From: Pseudarthrobacter siccitolerans | GTDB lineage: Bacteria; Actinomycetota; Actinomycetes; Actinomycetales; Micrococcaceae | Direction of reading: 5' to 3' | DNA: 64,000 bases | Assembly (NCBI RefSeq): GCF_030823375.1 | Contig: NZ_JAUSXB010000001.1 | Span: forward strand, 2,542,001 to 2,606,000 | Shown here: one piece after another, positions 27,108 through 36,076 of the stretch | How the letters are laid out: every line of letters begins with the position of its first letter | Numbering within the stretch: position 1 is the stretch's first letter | Translations under genes and position numbers: made by a program | The notes under the pieces: model-generated | What the model saw: only the letters and a program-made list of their open reading frames with translations | What the model was told of the DNA's origin: nothing | Database searches by the model: none

Positions 27108-29003
27108 CTAGCTTGCCTGCCGCAACGTTTGAGCACCTGTCCACGTGCTGTCCGCCCGGGTGCCTGCCAGTTGGGGCGCCCAGCCGTCCGTTCCCTGCAG
27201 ATAGGCCTCCAGCGTGAAGTCCCCGGCCAGCTCCGGCTCCAGTTGCGGCCTGTCCGGAGTTATGCGCGCTCCCGGGCCGTGGTTATTGAACTCATGGAAG
27301 CGTGCCTCCCGCCAGGAGAATCCGCTCATATCCGTCCAGGGCGTGCCGGAGATGTGGGCACCTAACCAGGAATCCCGGACCAGGACCTGGGCAATGGCGT
27401 CCACGTCGCCGCTGGGATGCCAGGGCCGGCCCAGGTGAACCGATCCCGCCGCAGCTTCGGAGGTAAACCGGCAACCGGTAAAGAGGTACCCGTGCTTGAT
27501 CTTGCTGTTCTGGCTCCCGGCGGACACTTAGCCGTTGTTGCTTCCGGAACCACGGTCCAGGGACCGGATCCCGCAATTTGAAAAAACGGCCGTCCCGCGG
27601 CCAAAGATGAAGTCCACGTCGCCTTCCACGTAACAGTCGCTGAAGAAGAACCGTGCGGGTACGCCGCGGGCGGGCGAGTCAACCAGGAGGGTGTCCTGGT
27701 TGCCCAGGCACCGGACGTTATGCAGGACAGCGCGGTCCCCTGTCAGGAAGAGTGCCACCGCCTGGCGGTTCGCTATGTGCTGGTTGGCCGCTTCGTCAAA
27801 GTCGTTGCTGAACGTGAGGTTGGAAGCAATGAAATCGGCGCCGTCGATCCGTACGCTGGCGCTTCCGCCGGTGCCGAAGGATCCGCTGCCATCCGGCTTG
27901 GGAGTACCGGAGGCATTGTTGTAGACCAGCACAACGTCTTCTGTGCTCTCCCCCAGCCCGATAAAAGAGACTCTGGGTTTGTCCGCCGGGACCCTGATGG
28001 CCTCGCGGTAGATCCCTGGCTGGATCCGGATCAGGGTCCGGCGGGTGGTTCCCGGGGGCACGGAGTCGACAGCCGCCTGGACAGTCCGGAAGGCCAGGCC
28101 TTGACCCACGTCAAGGACCAAAGGCTTGTCCACCGGGCGTTCGCCGGGCCAGTAAATACCTGCCAGGGGATCGAGGGTGGTGTTGAGCTGGAAATACCCC
28201 GGTGGGATCGTCTGCTTTGCCTGCAGTTCGGAGGCAACGAGCTTTGCCACGGCAAGGGCGCCCTCCGCCTGGAAGTGTGTGTTGTCGGCGACCCCGTTGG
28301 GGTACTGCGGATATTGACCGGGTGCCGTATGCAGGAAGTGGGTTTTGGTTCCCTCGGCGCCCAGCTCCTGCCAGAGGGCCTTCGACGAGGCGGTGAGGTC
28401 CACCAAGGGCGTGCCGGTGGAGGCGGCAAGCTCCCGCACGGCCTGCGGGTATGCGCCATGGGAGTCCTGGGCACGGCCAAGGGGACTAAACCTGCGGCGT
28501 TCCACCGGCGTGACCAGGACGGCCTGCGCCCCCTTTGCAGCGGCACCGTCGAGGTACTTTTGCAGGTACTCCTTGAAAGTGGTTTGAGAATCTGTGCCCC
28601 TCGCCGGGTCTTCCACTTTTTCGTCGTTGTGGCCGAAGGAAATGAGGAGGTAATCGCCGGGCTGCAGCAGGTCCAGCACCTCCGCCAGGAGGCCGGCATC
28701 GGCAAAGCTCTTGGACGAGGCCCCGGACCAGGCGTAGTCGAAGACGCCGGCCTGCGGCCCCAACAGCAACGGGAGGGCCTGTCCCCACCCGGCGCGCGGA
28801 CGTTCCGAATGCTGGTACGCGGAGGAGGTGGAATCGCCGACGACGAAAATCACCGGCCTGGAGCGGGAAGAACTTGGGCTGGCTGTCCGGACGGCGGCCA
28901 GGGATTCCCCCGCGCCCGGCCCTGCCAGCCCCGCGGCCGCGGTAACGGCTCCTGCCGCCGCGGCCGCCAGAAGGGAGCGGCGGCTGGGTTGGAAGCGGCG
29001 CAT
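27108..29003 (-). pseudogene. CE12-CE8 pectin esterase fusion interrupted by an in-frame TAA
   Basis: Would-be secreted enzyme removing acetyl and methyl groups from pectin. The twin-arginine signal is SRRSLLAAAAAG. The SGNH acetylesterase domain has GDS (56-58), GHND (124-127) and DNTH (240-243). The pectin methylesterase domain (about 298 on) has GIYRE, QAVAL, Asp437 (QDT) and Asp464 (DFIFG). After SNNG (491) there is a TAA at 27528-27530. The same frame continues at once for 139 residues with HGYLFTGCRF, the essential LGRPW motif and the family's normal C terminus. The usual residue at the stop is Tyr, so a TAC/TAT to TAA change explains it. The truncated form should lack methylesterase activity; the acetylesterase part may survive. 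Confidence 0.85.
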
Positions 29004-30373
29004 CAGTGCACCTCTCCGGCCGTGAACACGGGTCCGACGGCGTCCGCCAGGAGGGCGGGCACTGCCTGGGCAGCATTCACATGGGTCCGCAAAACAGGCG
29101 CCCAGGTGTCGTCGGTGCCCAGTTGCCTGTCAGCCGGGGCTGCAGCGTTGTAGGCGGTCCGAAGATCGACGGTCTTGCCGTTGACCGCGTTTCCGCTGGT
29201 GGTGATGACCTTTCCCTTGAAATAGCCGATCAAAGAGCCGACTGGAATTTCAGGGGGGAGCGTGAAGGCATTCGCCTCCGCGCGGATGTGGGACTCTACG
29301 CCCGCGCCCAGCGTGTAGCCGTAGGGAATCGCGGATGTTGGGCCCGTGATGAAGTGGTTGTTGTAGACGTCCACCTGGCCGTACCGGACCCGCGGGGCCC
29401 GCTGGCCCACATTCTCGAAGACGTTGTGGTGGATGGTGACGCGGAGTTTGCCTGCGTCTCCGCGGTTGGTGGAATCCGTGGATCCGATGAGCAGGAGTTT
29501 GTCGTGTTCGGAGAACCGGTTGTAGGACATGGTTACGAGGTCTGAGCCGTTGGTGACATCCACTGCTCCGTCATGGACCTGGTAGGGCCGGCCGAAGTAG
29601 CTGGGCTGCGTGCTGTCGAGGTTGGGCGCGTCAGTGAAGTGCGCGTGGTCCACCCAGACGTGCTTTGAGCCGTTGATGATCTGCAGGAGGTCGTACTCGC
29701 TGTTCCAGTTGCCGGTGGCGCCGTCGGTGGGGTCCCAGGAAGGAAAACAGTCGGCGGCGTCACGCACCGTGAGGTTCCGGAAGATGACGTTTTCACCGCC
29801 GTTGATCCTCAGGGCGGCGCCGGTGATGCTGCTGTCCGGCCCGGCTCCCACAACCGTGGTGTTGCTGGGGATATCCCAGCGGATGGTGGCGGCCTGCCTG
29901 GACGCGGCGAGGCGGCGGGCGCTTTCCTGCAGGCCAGCCGGCGCCTTCGTTGTTCCATACCGGACCGGGTCGAAGTCGTAAAGGTACTGGGAAAGCGAGA
30001 ACCCGGTACCGGCGGCATAGTCCTCGCAGCTGATGGGTGAGCCGTCGGTGCTGGTGTTGGCAGCAATGTCGCCGTGGACCCGGATGATTTTTGGTTGAGT
30101 CCCGGAGGCAAGTGCGGCCAGGAGTTCTGCCCGGGTGGCAACGTCGTAGATCCGCTCGTCCGTGGCAGCTGACCCGCCCGTGGTACCGGCCTCCAGGGAA
30201 GCCCAGCCATCATCTTGAGCGAGCACCTGGCGTTCGAGCGGCTGGCGGGCGGTCTGGGCTGCCGGATCTGCTTGAGGCGCCGGCGATGCGAATGATTGGG
30301 CGGGCGACGCGAGCAGCGATATTGCGAGGGCGGCCACAACTGTCACTGGCGCCATGGGCATCTTGTTGCGCAT
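29003..30373 (-). CDS. Secreted pectate lyase (polysaccharide lyase family 1)
   Basis: Extracellular lyase that cleaves polygalacturonate by beta-elimination. The 456 residues start with a Sec signal peptide (VVAALAISLLASPAQSFA). The parallel beta-helix carries PL1 landmarks: GGENVIFRNLTVRDA, the calcium-binding WNSEYDLLQI region, KHVWVDHAHFTD and the catalytic-side NVGQRAPRVRYGQVDVYNNHF with the key Arg. The ATG at 30373 follows GGAGG by 10 bases. Its stop overlaps the esterase start (TGATG). The promoter carries two LacI-type operators, so expression is probably induced by a pectin breakdown sugar. Confidence 0.94.
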   Translation of the reverse strand: MRNKMPMAPVTVVAALAISLLASPAQSFASPAPQADPAAQTARQPLERQVLAQDDGWASLEAGTTGGSAATDERIYDVATRAELLAALASGTQPKIIRVHGDIAANTSTDGSPISCEDYAAGTGFSLSQYLYDFDPVRYGTTKAPAGLQESARRLAASRQAATIRWDIPSNTTVVGAGPDSSITGAALRINGGENVIFRNLTVRDAADCFPSWDPTDGATGNWNSEYDLLQIINGSKHVWVDHAHFTDAPNLDSTQPSYFGRPYQVHDGAVDVTNGSDLVTMSYNRFSEHDKLLLIGSTDSTNRGDAGKLRVTIHHNVFENVGQRAPRVRYGQVDVYNNHFITGPTSAIPYGYTLGAGVESHIRAEANAFTLPPEIPVGSLIGYFKGKVITTSGNAVNGKTVDLRTAYNAAAPADRQLGTDDTWAPVLRTHVNAAQAVPALLADAVGPVFTAGEVH

Positions 30374-30436
30374 GATCTCTCTTCCTCCATTGGAATGAAC
30401 CACGCTTCGGCGCCAACGAAAATTGAAGGCGCGCGA

Positions 30437-30480
30437 GAAAGCGATTTCTTAACTATCGGAAAGCGCTTTCTTCTTGTCAA
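30437..30480 (-). promoter_or_regulatory. Pectin operon promoter with two LacI-family operators
   Basis: On the minus strand TTGACA (30475-30480) and GATAGT (30452-30457) are spaced 17 bases. The perfect palindrome GAAAGCGCTTTC (30459-30470) fills the spacer. A second, GAAAGCGATTTC (30437-30448), lies past the -10 near the start point, 22 bases centre to centre, two helical turns away. Both match the LacI/GalR operator type. No LacI-family gene is in the window. Confidence 0.85.
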
Positions 30481-30635
30481 GGGCCAAGTTGATTTTTGAC
30501 AATGCCTCTTTGCCGACGGTCACAGCCACTCGGCACCCGCCCTCCCAAAGGCCAGCCGGACCGGGGGGACAGGCAGGTGTGCGCGTTTCCCCACTTTGAG
30601 CCAAACCTTCAGGGCGGTATGAAACCATGGGGCCT

Positions 30636-31058
30636 ATGCGACTGATTGCCCGGGTTCTGATCAATGGCCTCGCCCTCTGGGTGGCGAGCTGGATACTGCC
30701 GGGACTGGAGATCTCCAGCTCCGCCACAACGGATGCAGTGGCCAACACCGGCGTGACACAAGGGACGGACACCATCGGGATTGTCCTCGCTTATCTGTTC
30801 ATTGGCGTCATCTTCGGCCTGGTGAACGCTTTGGTCCGTCCTCTGGTGAGCCTCCTCGCACTGCCCCTGACGATCCTGACCCTGGGCCTGTTCACCGTCG
30901 TTATCAACGCCGCGATGCTCTACCTGACATCCTGGATCAGCAGCTACACGCCCGTGCACTTCACCATTGATTCCTTCTTTTGGACTGCCGTTTTTGCGGC
31001 GATCATCATCACCTTGGTCTCGCTCGTGGCCGGCAGGATTACCGGCACCCGACGGTAG
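30636..31058 (+). CDS. Holin-like (phage_holin_4 type) membrane protein
   Basis: Small integral membrane protein of about 140 residues with four hydrophobic segments: LINGLALWVASWILPGL, IVLAYLFIGVIFGLVNALV, LPLTILTLGLFTVVINAAML and FAAIIITLVSLVAG. The motif GLVNALVRPLVSLLALPLTILTLGLF is characteristic of the family (seen here in adjoining parts). Despite the name these are common chromosomal proteins of unknown function. I prefer the ATG at 30636, preceded by GGGG, over the ATG at 30627, because it gives the usual MRLxxRxLINxxALW start. Confidence 0.82.
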   Translation: MRLIARVLINGLALWVASWILPGLEISSSATTDAVANTGVTQGTDTIGIVLAYLFIGVIFGLVNALVRPLVSLLALPLTILTLGLFTVVINAAMLYLTSWISSYTPVHFTIDSFFWTAVFAAIIITLVSLVAGRITGTRR

Positions 31059-31111
31059 GGGACCGGGCGCCAGAGCTGCGGCCGCCGGAAGTGTTAATAG
31101 CGCCCCCTCCG

Positions 31112-32446
31112 CTACCGCCCGCCGTACCCGCGTTCCTGCCTGCGGTTGTCCGCCGCCTGGAGATCTGACCCGGGAGCCTTGATCCGGGACAGGGAGAAGC
31201 GTGTGGCCGTCGCCGTTCCACCCGCTCCCAAAGCCGCGCCGAGTGCCGCAGTGGAGGCCACCAGCGAGGGATCAGTGCTGGCCGAAACCAGCCGGGCGCC
31301 GTCCTGGTAGCTGGTGAGCTGATGGCCTGGGCCGATACCCACGTCCTCCCCAGTTTGGGCGTACAAATCATTGGTCATGGTTGCTGTGACCTGGTTCCTG
31401 GCGTCCCTGTTTTGCGCGCCGTCTGTGCCAGGGACCCAGTCAGTCCGATGCTCAAGATGGAGTGTGCTGACGTCGGGACCCGGTCTGATTCCCGCCACGG
31501 GTGATCCTGCTGTCAGTACGTACTTGAGGTCATAGTCACTCAGGAAATCCTCGTTCGCAGCCAGGTTCATCGCGTGGATTCCACCTTGGCTGTAACCCAC
31601 TCCCACCACTGTGGCGCCTTTTGGAGCCCCGGCCGCCCTTAGTGCCTCCAGAGCCGCCGCGCTTACATTCTCTGAGTGGTTGCCAACGCCCTCAACTACT
31701 CCGTTCAAACCGAATGGGTTCTCGTCGGGGGTATTCAGTTGGGTACCGGGAATCACCACTACATAGGCTTTCTGCCCGTTGTTCTCGACCTCGATCACCT
31801 CAATGAAACCCGCGCCACGCGCGTCAATCAGCCGGATACGTTCCAGCAGACCGGCGGGAGAAGGATCAAAATCGATGGGAAGGCTTTCTTGCCGCTGGAC
31901 TTCAATCGGCTGCGGCCTCATTTTGGGAAGGGTGGCCTCCACGAGCGTCGTGACGAGTGGAGTGGCGTGCACCGCCATGGCTGTCAGGTTTTCGGTGGCT
32001 CTTCTGTTGAGGAAGCCACTCCTCCAGAAATCTGCCTGCATTTCCAACTCATTGCCGATGAGTGGCAGGCCCGTACTGGGCGTCCCCGCCAGGGCTTCCG
32101 CCGTTTCGTACTCCTGCTTGCAAGCGCGCACCTGGCCGCTGATGCGCTGCAGCTCGGTCCGTACTCTTTGGATGCTCCGCTCTGACTCACCTACCGCGTT
32201 CATGGCCAGGCTGCCGGACCACCGGGGCAGGTCCTGGAATGGAACAAGGTCCTCCCAGAGCCGGCGGATTTCAACCTCCATTCCGGAAAGCTCGCCGGCC
32301 AGGTCATCCAGCTTTTCGGCGCCGCCCGTCAGCTCCTCCAGCTGGAACCTGATGCCGCCCACGCCTCCGCGGATTGCGAGGGATCCGTCGTCGGGAGGAC
32401 CGGACAATTGGATGGAACCAGTGCCCGAAGGCGTCACATCGGGCAT
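31112..32446 (-). CDS. WXG-helical domain fused to an alpha/beta hydrolase
   Basis: 444 residues. The N-terminal part (about 30-120) is helical with a WSG motif at residues 76-78, as in WXG100-type secretion substrates. The C-terminal part is a lipase-like alpha/beta hydrolase: VVIPGT strand, nucleophile GYSQGG (Ser286), probable Asp336 (HRTDWVPG) and His375 (GPGHQLTSY). No signal peptide is seen. Its ATG overlaps the stop of the upstream 100-residue WXG-like gene (TGATG), so the two are coupled. A secreted esterase or toxin-like effector is plausible; no ESX machinery is in the window. Confidence 0.7.
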   Translation of the reverse strand: MPDVTPSGTGSIQLSGPPDDGSLAIRGGVGGIRFQLEELTGGAEKLDDLAGELSGMEVEIRRLWEDLVPFQDLPRWSGSLAMNAVGESERSIQRVRTELQRISGQVRACKQEYETAEALAGTPSTGLPLIGNELEMQADFWRSGFLNRRATENLTAMAVHATPLVTTLVEATLPKMRPQPIEVQRQESLPIDFDPSPAGLLERIRLIDARGAGFIEVIEVENNGQKAYVVVIPGTQLNTPDENPFGLNGVVEGVGNHSENVSAAALEALRAAGAPKGATVVGVGYSQGGIHAMNLAANEDFLSDYDLKYVLTAGSPVAGIRPGPDVSTLHLEHRTDWVPGTDGAQNRDARNQVTATMTNDLYAQTGEDVGIGPGHQLTSYQDGARLVSASTDPSLVASTAALGAALGAGGTATATRFSLSRIKAPGSDLQAADNRRQERGYGGR

Positions 32447-32748
32447 CAGCGCAGTCCCGGATAGGTGCAGCCGGCGGTTAAGGTCTCCTGGCTGTGCCGC
32501 TCCACGGCCGCCTTTGCCTCAACCAACGCCTCAAGGGCGCGGCGCAGTGCTGCCGACTGAAGCAAAACCGCGTCCCGGTAAGCACGCCCGGCCGGCGACT
32601 CCCACTGCAGCATCTGGATATCCCTGAAGCTGTCCAACACCGCCTCACCGCGGCCAAGGCAGACGGCCACCCGTTCGGCCAGCTGCTTCACCTGCGAGAC
32701 GCGAAGCATCTCCTGCTGCAGGTCTGCCCCTGCCAGTTGGCTGTCCAT
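32446..32748 (-). CDS. Small WXG100-like helical protein
   Basis: 100 residues, mostly alpha-helical. QWESPAGRAYRDAV around residue 50 resembles the helix-turn-helix hairpin of WXG100 proteins, with WES in place of WxG. GGAGG lies 8 bases before the ATG at 32748, which decides this start against a much longer open frame. It is followed with a one-base overlap by the WXG-hydrolase gene, suggesting a partner or chaperone role, as for EsxA/EsxB pairs. Family assignment is by pattern only. Confidence 0.65.
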   Translation of the reverse strand: MDSQLAGADLQQEMLRVSQVKQLAERVAVCLGRGEAVLDSFRDIQMLQWESPAGRAYRDAVLLQSAALRRALEALVEAKAAVERHSQETLTAGCTYPGLR

Positions 32749-32909
32749 CACCCAACCTCCTTCTTCAACCGGCCTCTGCCGGCGCGGCCCCGCTGATCTG
32801 CCTGGGATGAACGCTACGGAGGCCAGCGCGCGGACCCAACCATCGTCGTCGGCTATGTGGACAAGTAACCTGCTAAAGCCGCCGCGGCAGTTCATGAAAG
32901 AATCAGCAC

Positions 32910-34352
32910 ATGCCTGAAACCGCCGCCACAGCTGATACCCGTACGCCCTCAGGACGCCTGGCCCTCGCCGCGTCCCCGGAAAAAATCGCGCTTGGTCCGC
33001 TGGACGGCCGCTACCAGTCCGCCGTCGCGCCCCTCGTTGACTACTTGTCCGAGGCGGCGCTTAACCGCGACCGCGTGGCAGTGGAAGTGGAGTGGCTCAT
33101 CCACCTGACCAGCAACAACGTCCTTCCCGGCGCCGGGCCGCTGACGGCCCCGCAGCAGGAGCAGCTCCGCGCTGTCGTCACCGAATTCGATGCCGCCTCC
33201 GTTGCCGAGCTGGCCGAAATCGAGGCCGTCACGGTCCACGACGTGAAGGCTGTGGAGTACTACATCGGCCGCCGCCTTCCGGCGATCGGCATCGAAAACC
33301 TGACGGCCATGGTGCACTTCGGCTGCACCTCCGAGGACATCAACAACCTCTCCTACGCGCTGGGCATCAAGGGCGCTGTGGAGGATGTGTGGCTTCCCGC
33401 GGCGCGTGCACTCGTGGCCCAGATCAGCAAAATGGCGGAGGACAACCGCGCCGTCCCCATGCTGTCCCGCACCCACGGCCAGCCCGCAACCCCTACCACC
33501 CTCGGCAAGGAACTGGCAGTCACAGCGCACCGCCTGACCCGGCAGCTGGACCGGATCGCCGGAACGGAATACCTCGGCAAGATCAACGGCGCAACCGGCA
33601 CCTACGCAGCGCATGTTGCGTCCGTTCCCGGCGCAGACTGGCAGCAGGTGTCCAAGTCCTTCGTGGAAGCTTTGGGGCTCACCTGGAACCCGCTGACCAC
33701 GCAGATCGAAAGCCACGACTGGCAGGCAGAACTGTACGCGGATGTCGCGCGTTTCAACCGCATCCTCCACAACGTCTGCACGGACATCTGGAGCTACATC
33801 TCCATCGGCTACTTCGCGCAGATCCCCGTGGCCGGCGCCACCGGCTCCTCCACCATGCCGCACAAGGTCAACCCCATCCGGTTCGAAAACGCAGAGGCGA
33901 ACCTGGAGATTTCCAACGGCCTGCTGGACACCCTGGGCGCAACGCTCGTCACGTCCCGCTGGCAGCGCGACCTCACGGACTCCTCCAGCCAGCGCAACAT
34001 CGGCGTGGCCTTTGGCCACTCACTGCTGGCCATTTCCAACGTTGCCAAGGGCCTGGAACGCCTGGACGTGGCTGAGGACGTACTGGCAGGGGACCTCGAC
34101 ACCAACTGGGAAGTCCTGGGCGAAGCGATCCAAATGGTGATGCGCGCCGAGGCGATTGCCGGCGTCGAAGGCATGGAAAACCCCTATGAGCGGCTCAAGG
34201 ACCTCACCCGCGGCCAGCGCGTTGACGCTGCCCGCATGCGGGAGTTCGTGCAGAGCCTTGGCCTTTCGGCCGATGCCGAGGCACGCCTGCTCGCGCTGAC
34301 GCCCGGCAAGTACACGGGCATCGCGGACCAGCTGGTGGACCACCTCAAGTAG
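32910..34352 (+). CDS. purB: Adenylosuccinate lyase
   Basis: Purine biosynthesis enzyme that removes fumarate from SAICAR and from adenylosuccinate. The 480 residues fit the fumarase/aspartase superfamily. Landmarks are LGPLDGRYQSAVAPL near the start, FGCTSEDINN, the catalytic-His segment SRTHGQPATPTTLGKE and the signature GSSTMPHKVNPIRFENAE. A longer, PurB-type subgroup (about 455-480) fits. The weak upstream GAAAG is the only ribosome-site candidate. A hairpin follows. Confidence 0.96.
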   Translation: MPETAATADTRTPSGRLALAASPEKIALGPLDGRYQSAVAPLVDYLSEAALNRDRVAVEVEWLIHLTSNNVLPGAGPLTAPQQEQLRAVVTEFDAASVAELAEIEAVTVHDVKAVEYYIGRRLPAIGIENLTAMVHFGCTSEDINNLSYALGIKGAVEDVWLPAARALVAQISKMAEDNRAVPMLSRTHGQPATPTTLGKELAVTAHRLTRQLDRIAGTEYLGKINGATGTYAAHVASVPGADWQQVSKSFVEALGLTWNPLTTQIESHDWQAELYADVARFNRILHNVCTDIWSYISIGYFAQIPVAGATGSSTMPHKVNPIRFENAEANLEISNGLLDTLGATLVTSRWQRDLTDSSSQRNIGVAFGHSLLAISNVAKGLERLDVAEDVLAGDLDTNWEVLGEAIQMVMRAEAIAGVEGMENPYERLKDLTRGQRVDAARMREFVQSLGLSADAEARLLALTPGKYTGIADQLVDHLK

Positions 34353-34385
34353 TCCGGCCGCAGCAGGCAGGAAAAGTACGACGGC

Positions 34386-34413
34386 GGCGCCGGGCTCGGA
34401 AGGGCCCGGCGCC
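34386..34413 (+). terminator. Hairpin after purB
   Basis: GGCGCCGGGC (34386-34395) and GCCCGGCGCC (34404-34413) form a perfect 10-bp GC stem, 34 bases past the purB stop, with no T-run. Likely terminator. Confidence 0.7.
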
Positions 34414-34478
34414 TGCTGCTGTGCGGGCCTTCGCAGGGGCTGGCTTGGCGGCGGCCCTCCGGATGCGAAACTGGAGGC

Positions 34479-35153
34479 ATGAAGCTGCTCCTGATCCGTC
34501 ACGGACAAACCCCCGGAAACGTACTGGGCCAACTGGATACGGCCCACCCCGGTCCGGGCCTGACCGAACTGGGCGAACGGCAGGCGGAGGCTCTGGCCCG
34601 TTCGCTGGTGAATGAGCGGATCGAGGCCCTGTACGCGTCAACCCTGATCAGGACCCAGATCACCGCAGCCCCGCTGGGCCGGCTGCACACCCTGGACGTC
34701 GAAGTACTGGACGGCCTCCACGAGATCGAGGCAGGGTCGCTGGAAAAGCTGACCGACCACGAGTCGCACAAGCGGTACATGGGGACAGTGATGTCCTGGG
34801 CCGCAGGGGACCTCGACCGGCGGATGCCTGCAGGTCCGGACGGCCACGACTTCTTCGAACGTTTCGACGCAGCCATCGCCAAGGTCCTGGGGCGGGTATC
34901 AGGCCGCGAGGCCACGGCCGCGGTGGTCAGCCACGGCGCTGCCATCCGCACCTGGGCCGGGCGCCGGGCGGAGGGCGCGGACCACGAGTTCGCTGCGAAG
35001 CACGTGCTGGCCAACACTGGAATCGTCGCGTTGGAAGGCGATCCGGACAACGGGTGGAAACTCCTCCACTGGGACGGCAGCCCGGTGGGAGGCCTGGCAC
35101 TTGCTGATCCCACCGCCGAGGACCCTACCGGGAAGAACGTTTCGGAGCCTTAG
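34479..35153 (+). CDS. Histidine phosphatase (phosphoglycerate mutase-like)
   Basis: Cytoplasmic phosphatase of 224 residues. The catalytic motif LIRHGQTPGN gives the phospho-accepting His8. The Arg of TLIRTQITA, the Glu of LHEIEAGSLE and the second His in VVSHGAAIR complete the site. Substrate is unknown; relatives act on phosphosugars, phosphoglycerate or nucleotides. GGAGG sits unusually close to the ATG. The last 4 bases overlap the convergent kinase gene. Confidence 0.9.
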   Translation: MKLLLIRHGQTPGNVLGQLDTAHPGPGLTELGERQAEALARSLVNERIEALYASTLIRTQITAAPLGRLHTLDVEVLDGLHEIEAGSLEKLTDHESHKRYMGTVMSWAAGDLDRRMPAGPDGHDFFERFDAAIAKVLGRVSGREATAAVVSHGAAIRTWAGRRAEGADHEFAAKHVLANTGIVALEGDPDNGWKLLHWDGSPVGGLALADPTAEDPTGKNVSEP

Positions 35154-36076
35154 GCCAGCTGCCTGATCCGGCGGGACGGGAAAACGGCCATTCTCCTGCA
35201 CATGCCGCTCAACTCCCCCTCAGAATCGGCGGGTACAAGCCGGGCGGCCATGGCGGCAGCCTCGGCCGCCGTCGGGCGCGCATCGCTGTCCATCGCGGTC
35301 AGTGCCCGGAGCAGGTGACACCATCCGTGGCCAAGGGAGTCCGGAATAACGGGGCTCCGGAGGGTCCTGGCCACCAGCGATTCGATAGCGGTGCCCGGAA
35401 AAGCCTTGGCTCCGGTCAGTAGCTCCAGCAGCACCAAGCCCATGGCATAGACGTCCCAGGTGGTCCGTGCCGGCCCGCCCGCAGCCTGCTCAGGGCTCAT
35501 GTAGTGCACTGTTCCCGATGAGATGCCTGGCTCGGGAGGCGAGCCCGCCGCAGCCACGATGCCGAAGTCGATGATGCGCACAGGGCTCCTCCGCAGTCCG
35601 CTGAGCATCAGGTTGGCAGGCTTGATATCCCGATGCACCAGGCCCTTTTCATGCAGGTGGGCCAGGGCTCCAAAGAGGCCGCCAGCCCAGCCGGCAACGT
35701 CACCGGCGAGGGGCGGGCGGGTGCGGGCCGCTTCGGCGAGGTTCGTTCCGAGGGCCAGTTCTTCGACCAGGAACGGACGCCCGGCAAGCGGGCTCCCGGC
35801 GGGCATGACACCCTGCGCGATGAACCGGATGATGGACGGATGGTCCAAGGCCGCCAGGACTGCGGCTTCGTTATTGGTCCGCTCGAAGTGTTTTTTGGAT
35901 TCACCCACCGCCACCTTGACGGCTACGTCCGGACCGCCTTCCCGATCAGCAGCGCGGAAGACTTCGGCCAGCGAACCGCGGCCCAGCCGTTCCTTGAGTT
36001 CGTAGCGCCCGGCCACCACGTCCGCGGACAGGAGCGCACCTGGTTTTTGGACAACCGCTGCCGCCTGGGTGCTCAT
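35150..36076 (-). CDS. Small soluble Ser/Thr protein kinase (Hanks type)
   Basis: 308 residues. The Gly loop is LGRGSLAEVF (31-40), with ATP Lys54 (VAVKVA), catalytic HRDIKPANL (Asp150), DFG (170-172) and SPEQA as the activation-segment end. After the kinase fold there is no transmembrane or PASTA part, unlike PknB, so it is cytosolic. Its ATG overlaps the stop of a 93-residue gene by 4 bases (ATGA), indicating coupled translation. The MarR gene lies just upstream in the same direction. Substrates unknown. Confidence 0.92.
   Translation of the reverse strand: MSTQAAAVVQKPGALLSADVVAGRYELKERLGRGSLAEVFRAADREGGPDVAVKVAVGESKKHFERTNNEAAVLAALDHPSIIRFIAQGVMPAGSPLAGRPFLVEELALGTNLAEAARTRPPLAGDVAGWAGGLFGALAHLHEKGLVHRDIKPANLMLSGLRRSPVRIIDFGIVAAAGSPPEPGISSGTVHYMSPEQAAGGPARTTWDVYAMGLVLLELLTGAKAFPGTAIESLVARTLRSPVIPDSLGHGWCHLLRALTAMDSDARPTAAEAAAMAARLVPADSEGELSGMCRRMAVFPSRRIRQLA

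Noticed and set aside
27108..27527. Independent small gene after the pectin esterase stop codon
   Set aside because: It is in the same frame, starts on the codon after the stop with no ribosome site, and is the missing C terminus of the methylesterase domain.
30636..31058. Holin-family gene as a phage remnant
   Set aside because: This family is widespread as single chromosomal membrane genes, and no lysis or structural phage genes are present.
35150..35153. 4-base convergent overlaps (35150, 43939) as annotation errors
   Set aside because: Both genes in each pair keep full-length family C termini, so the overlaps are real compact packing.
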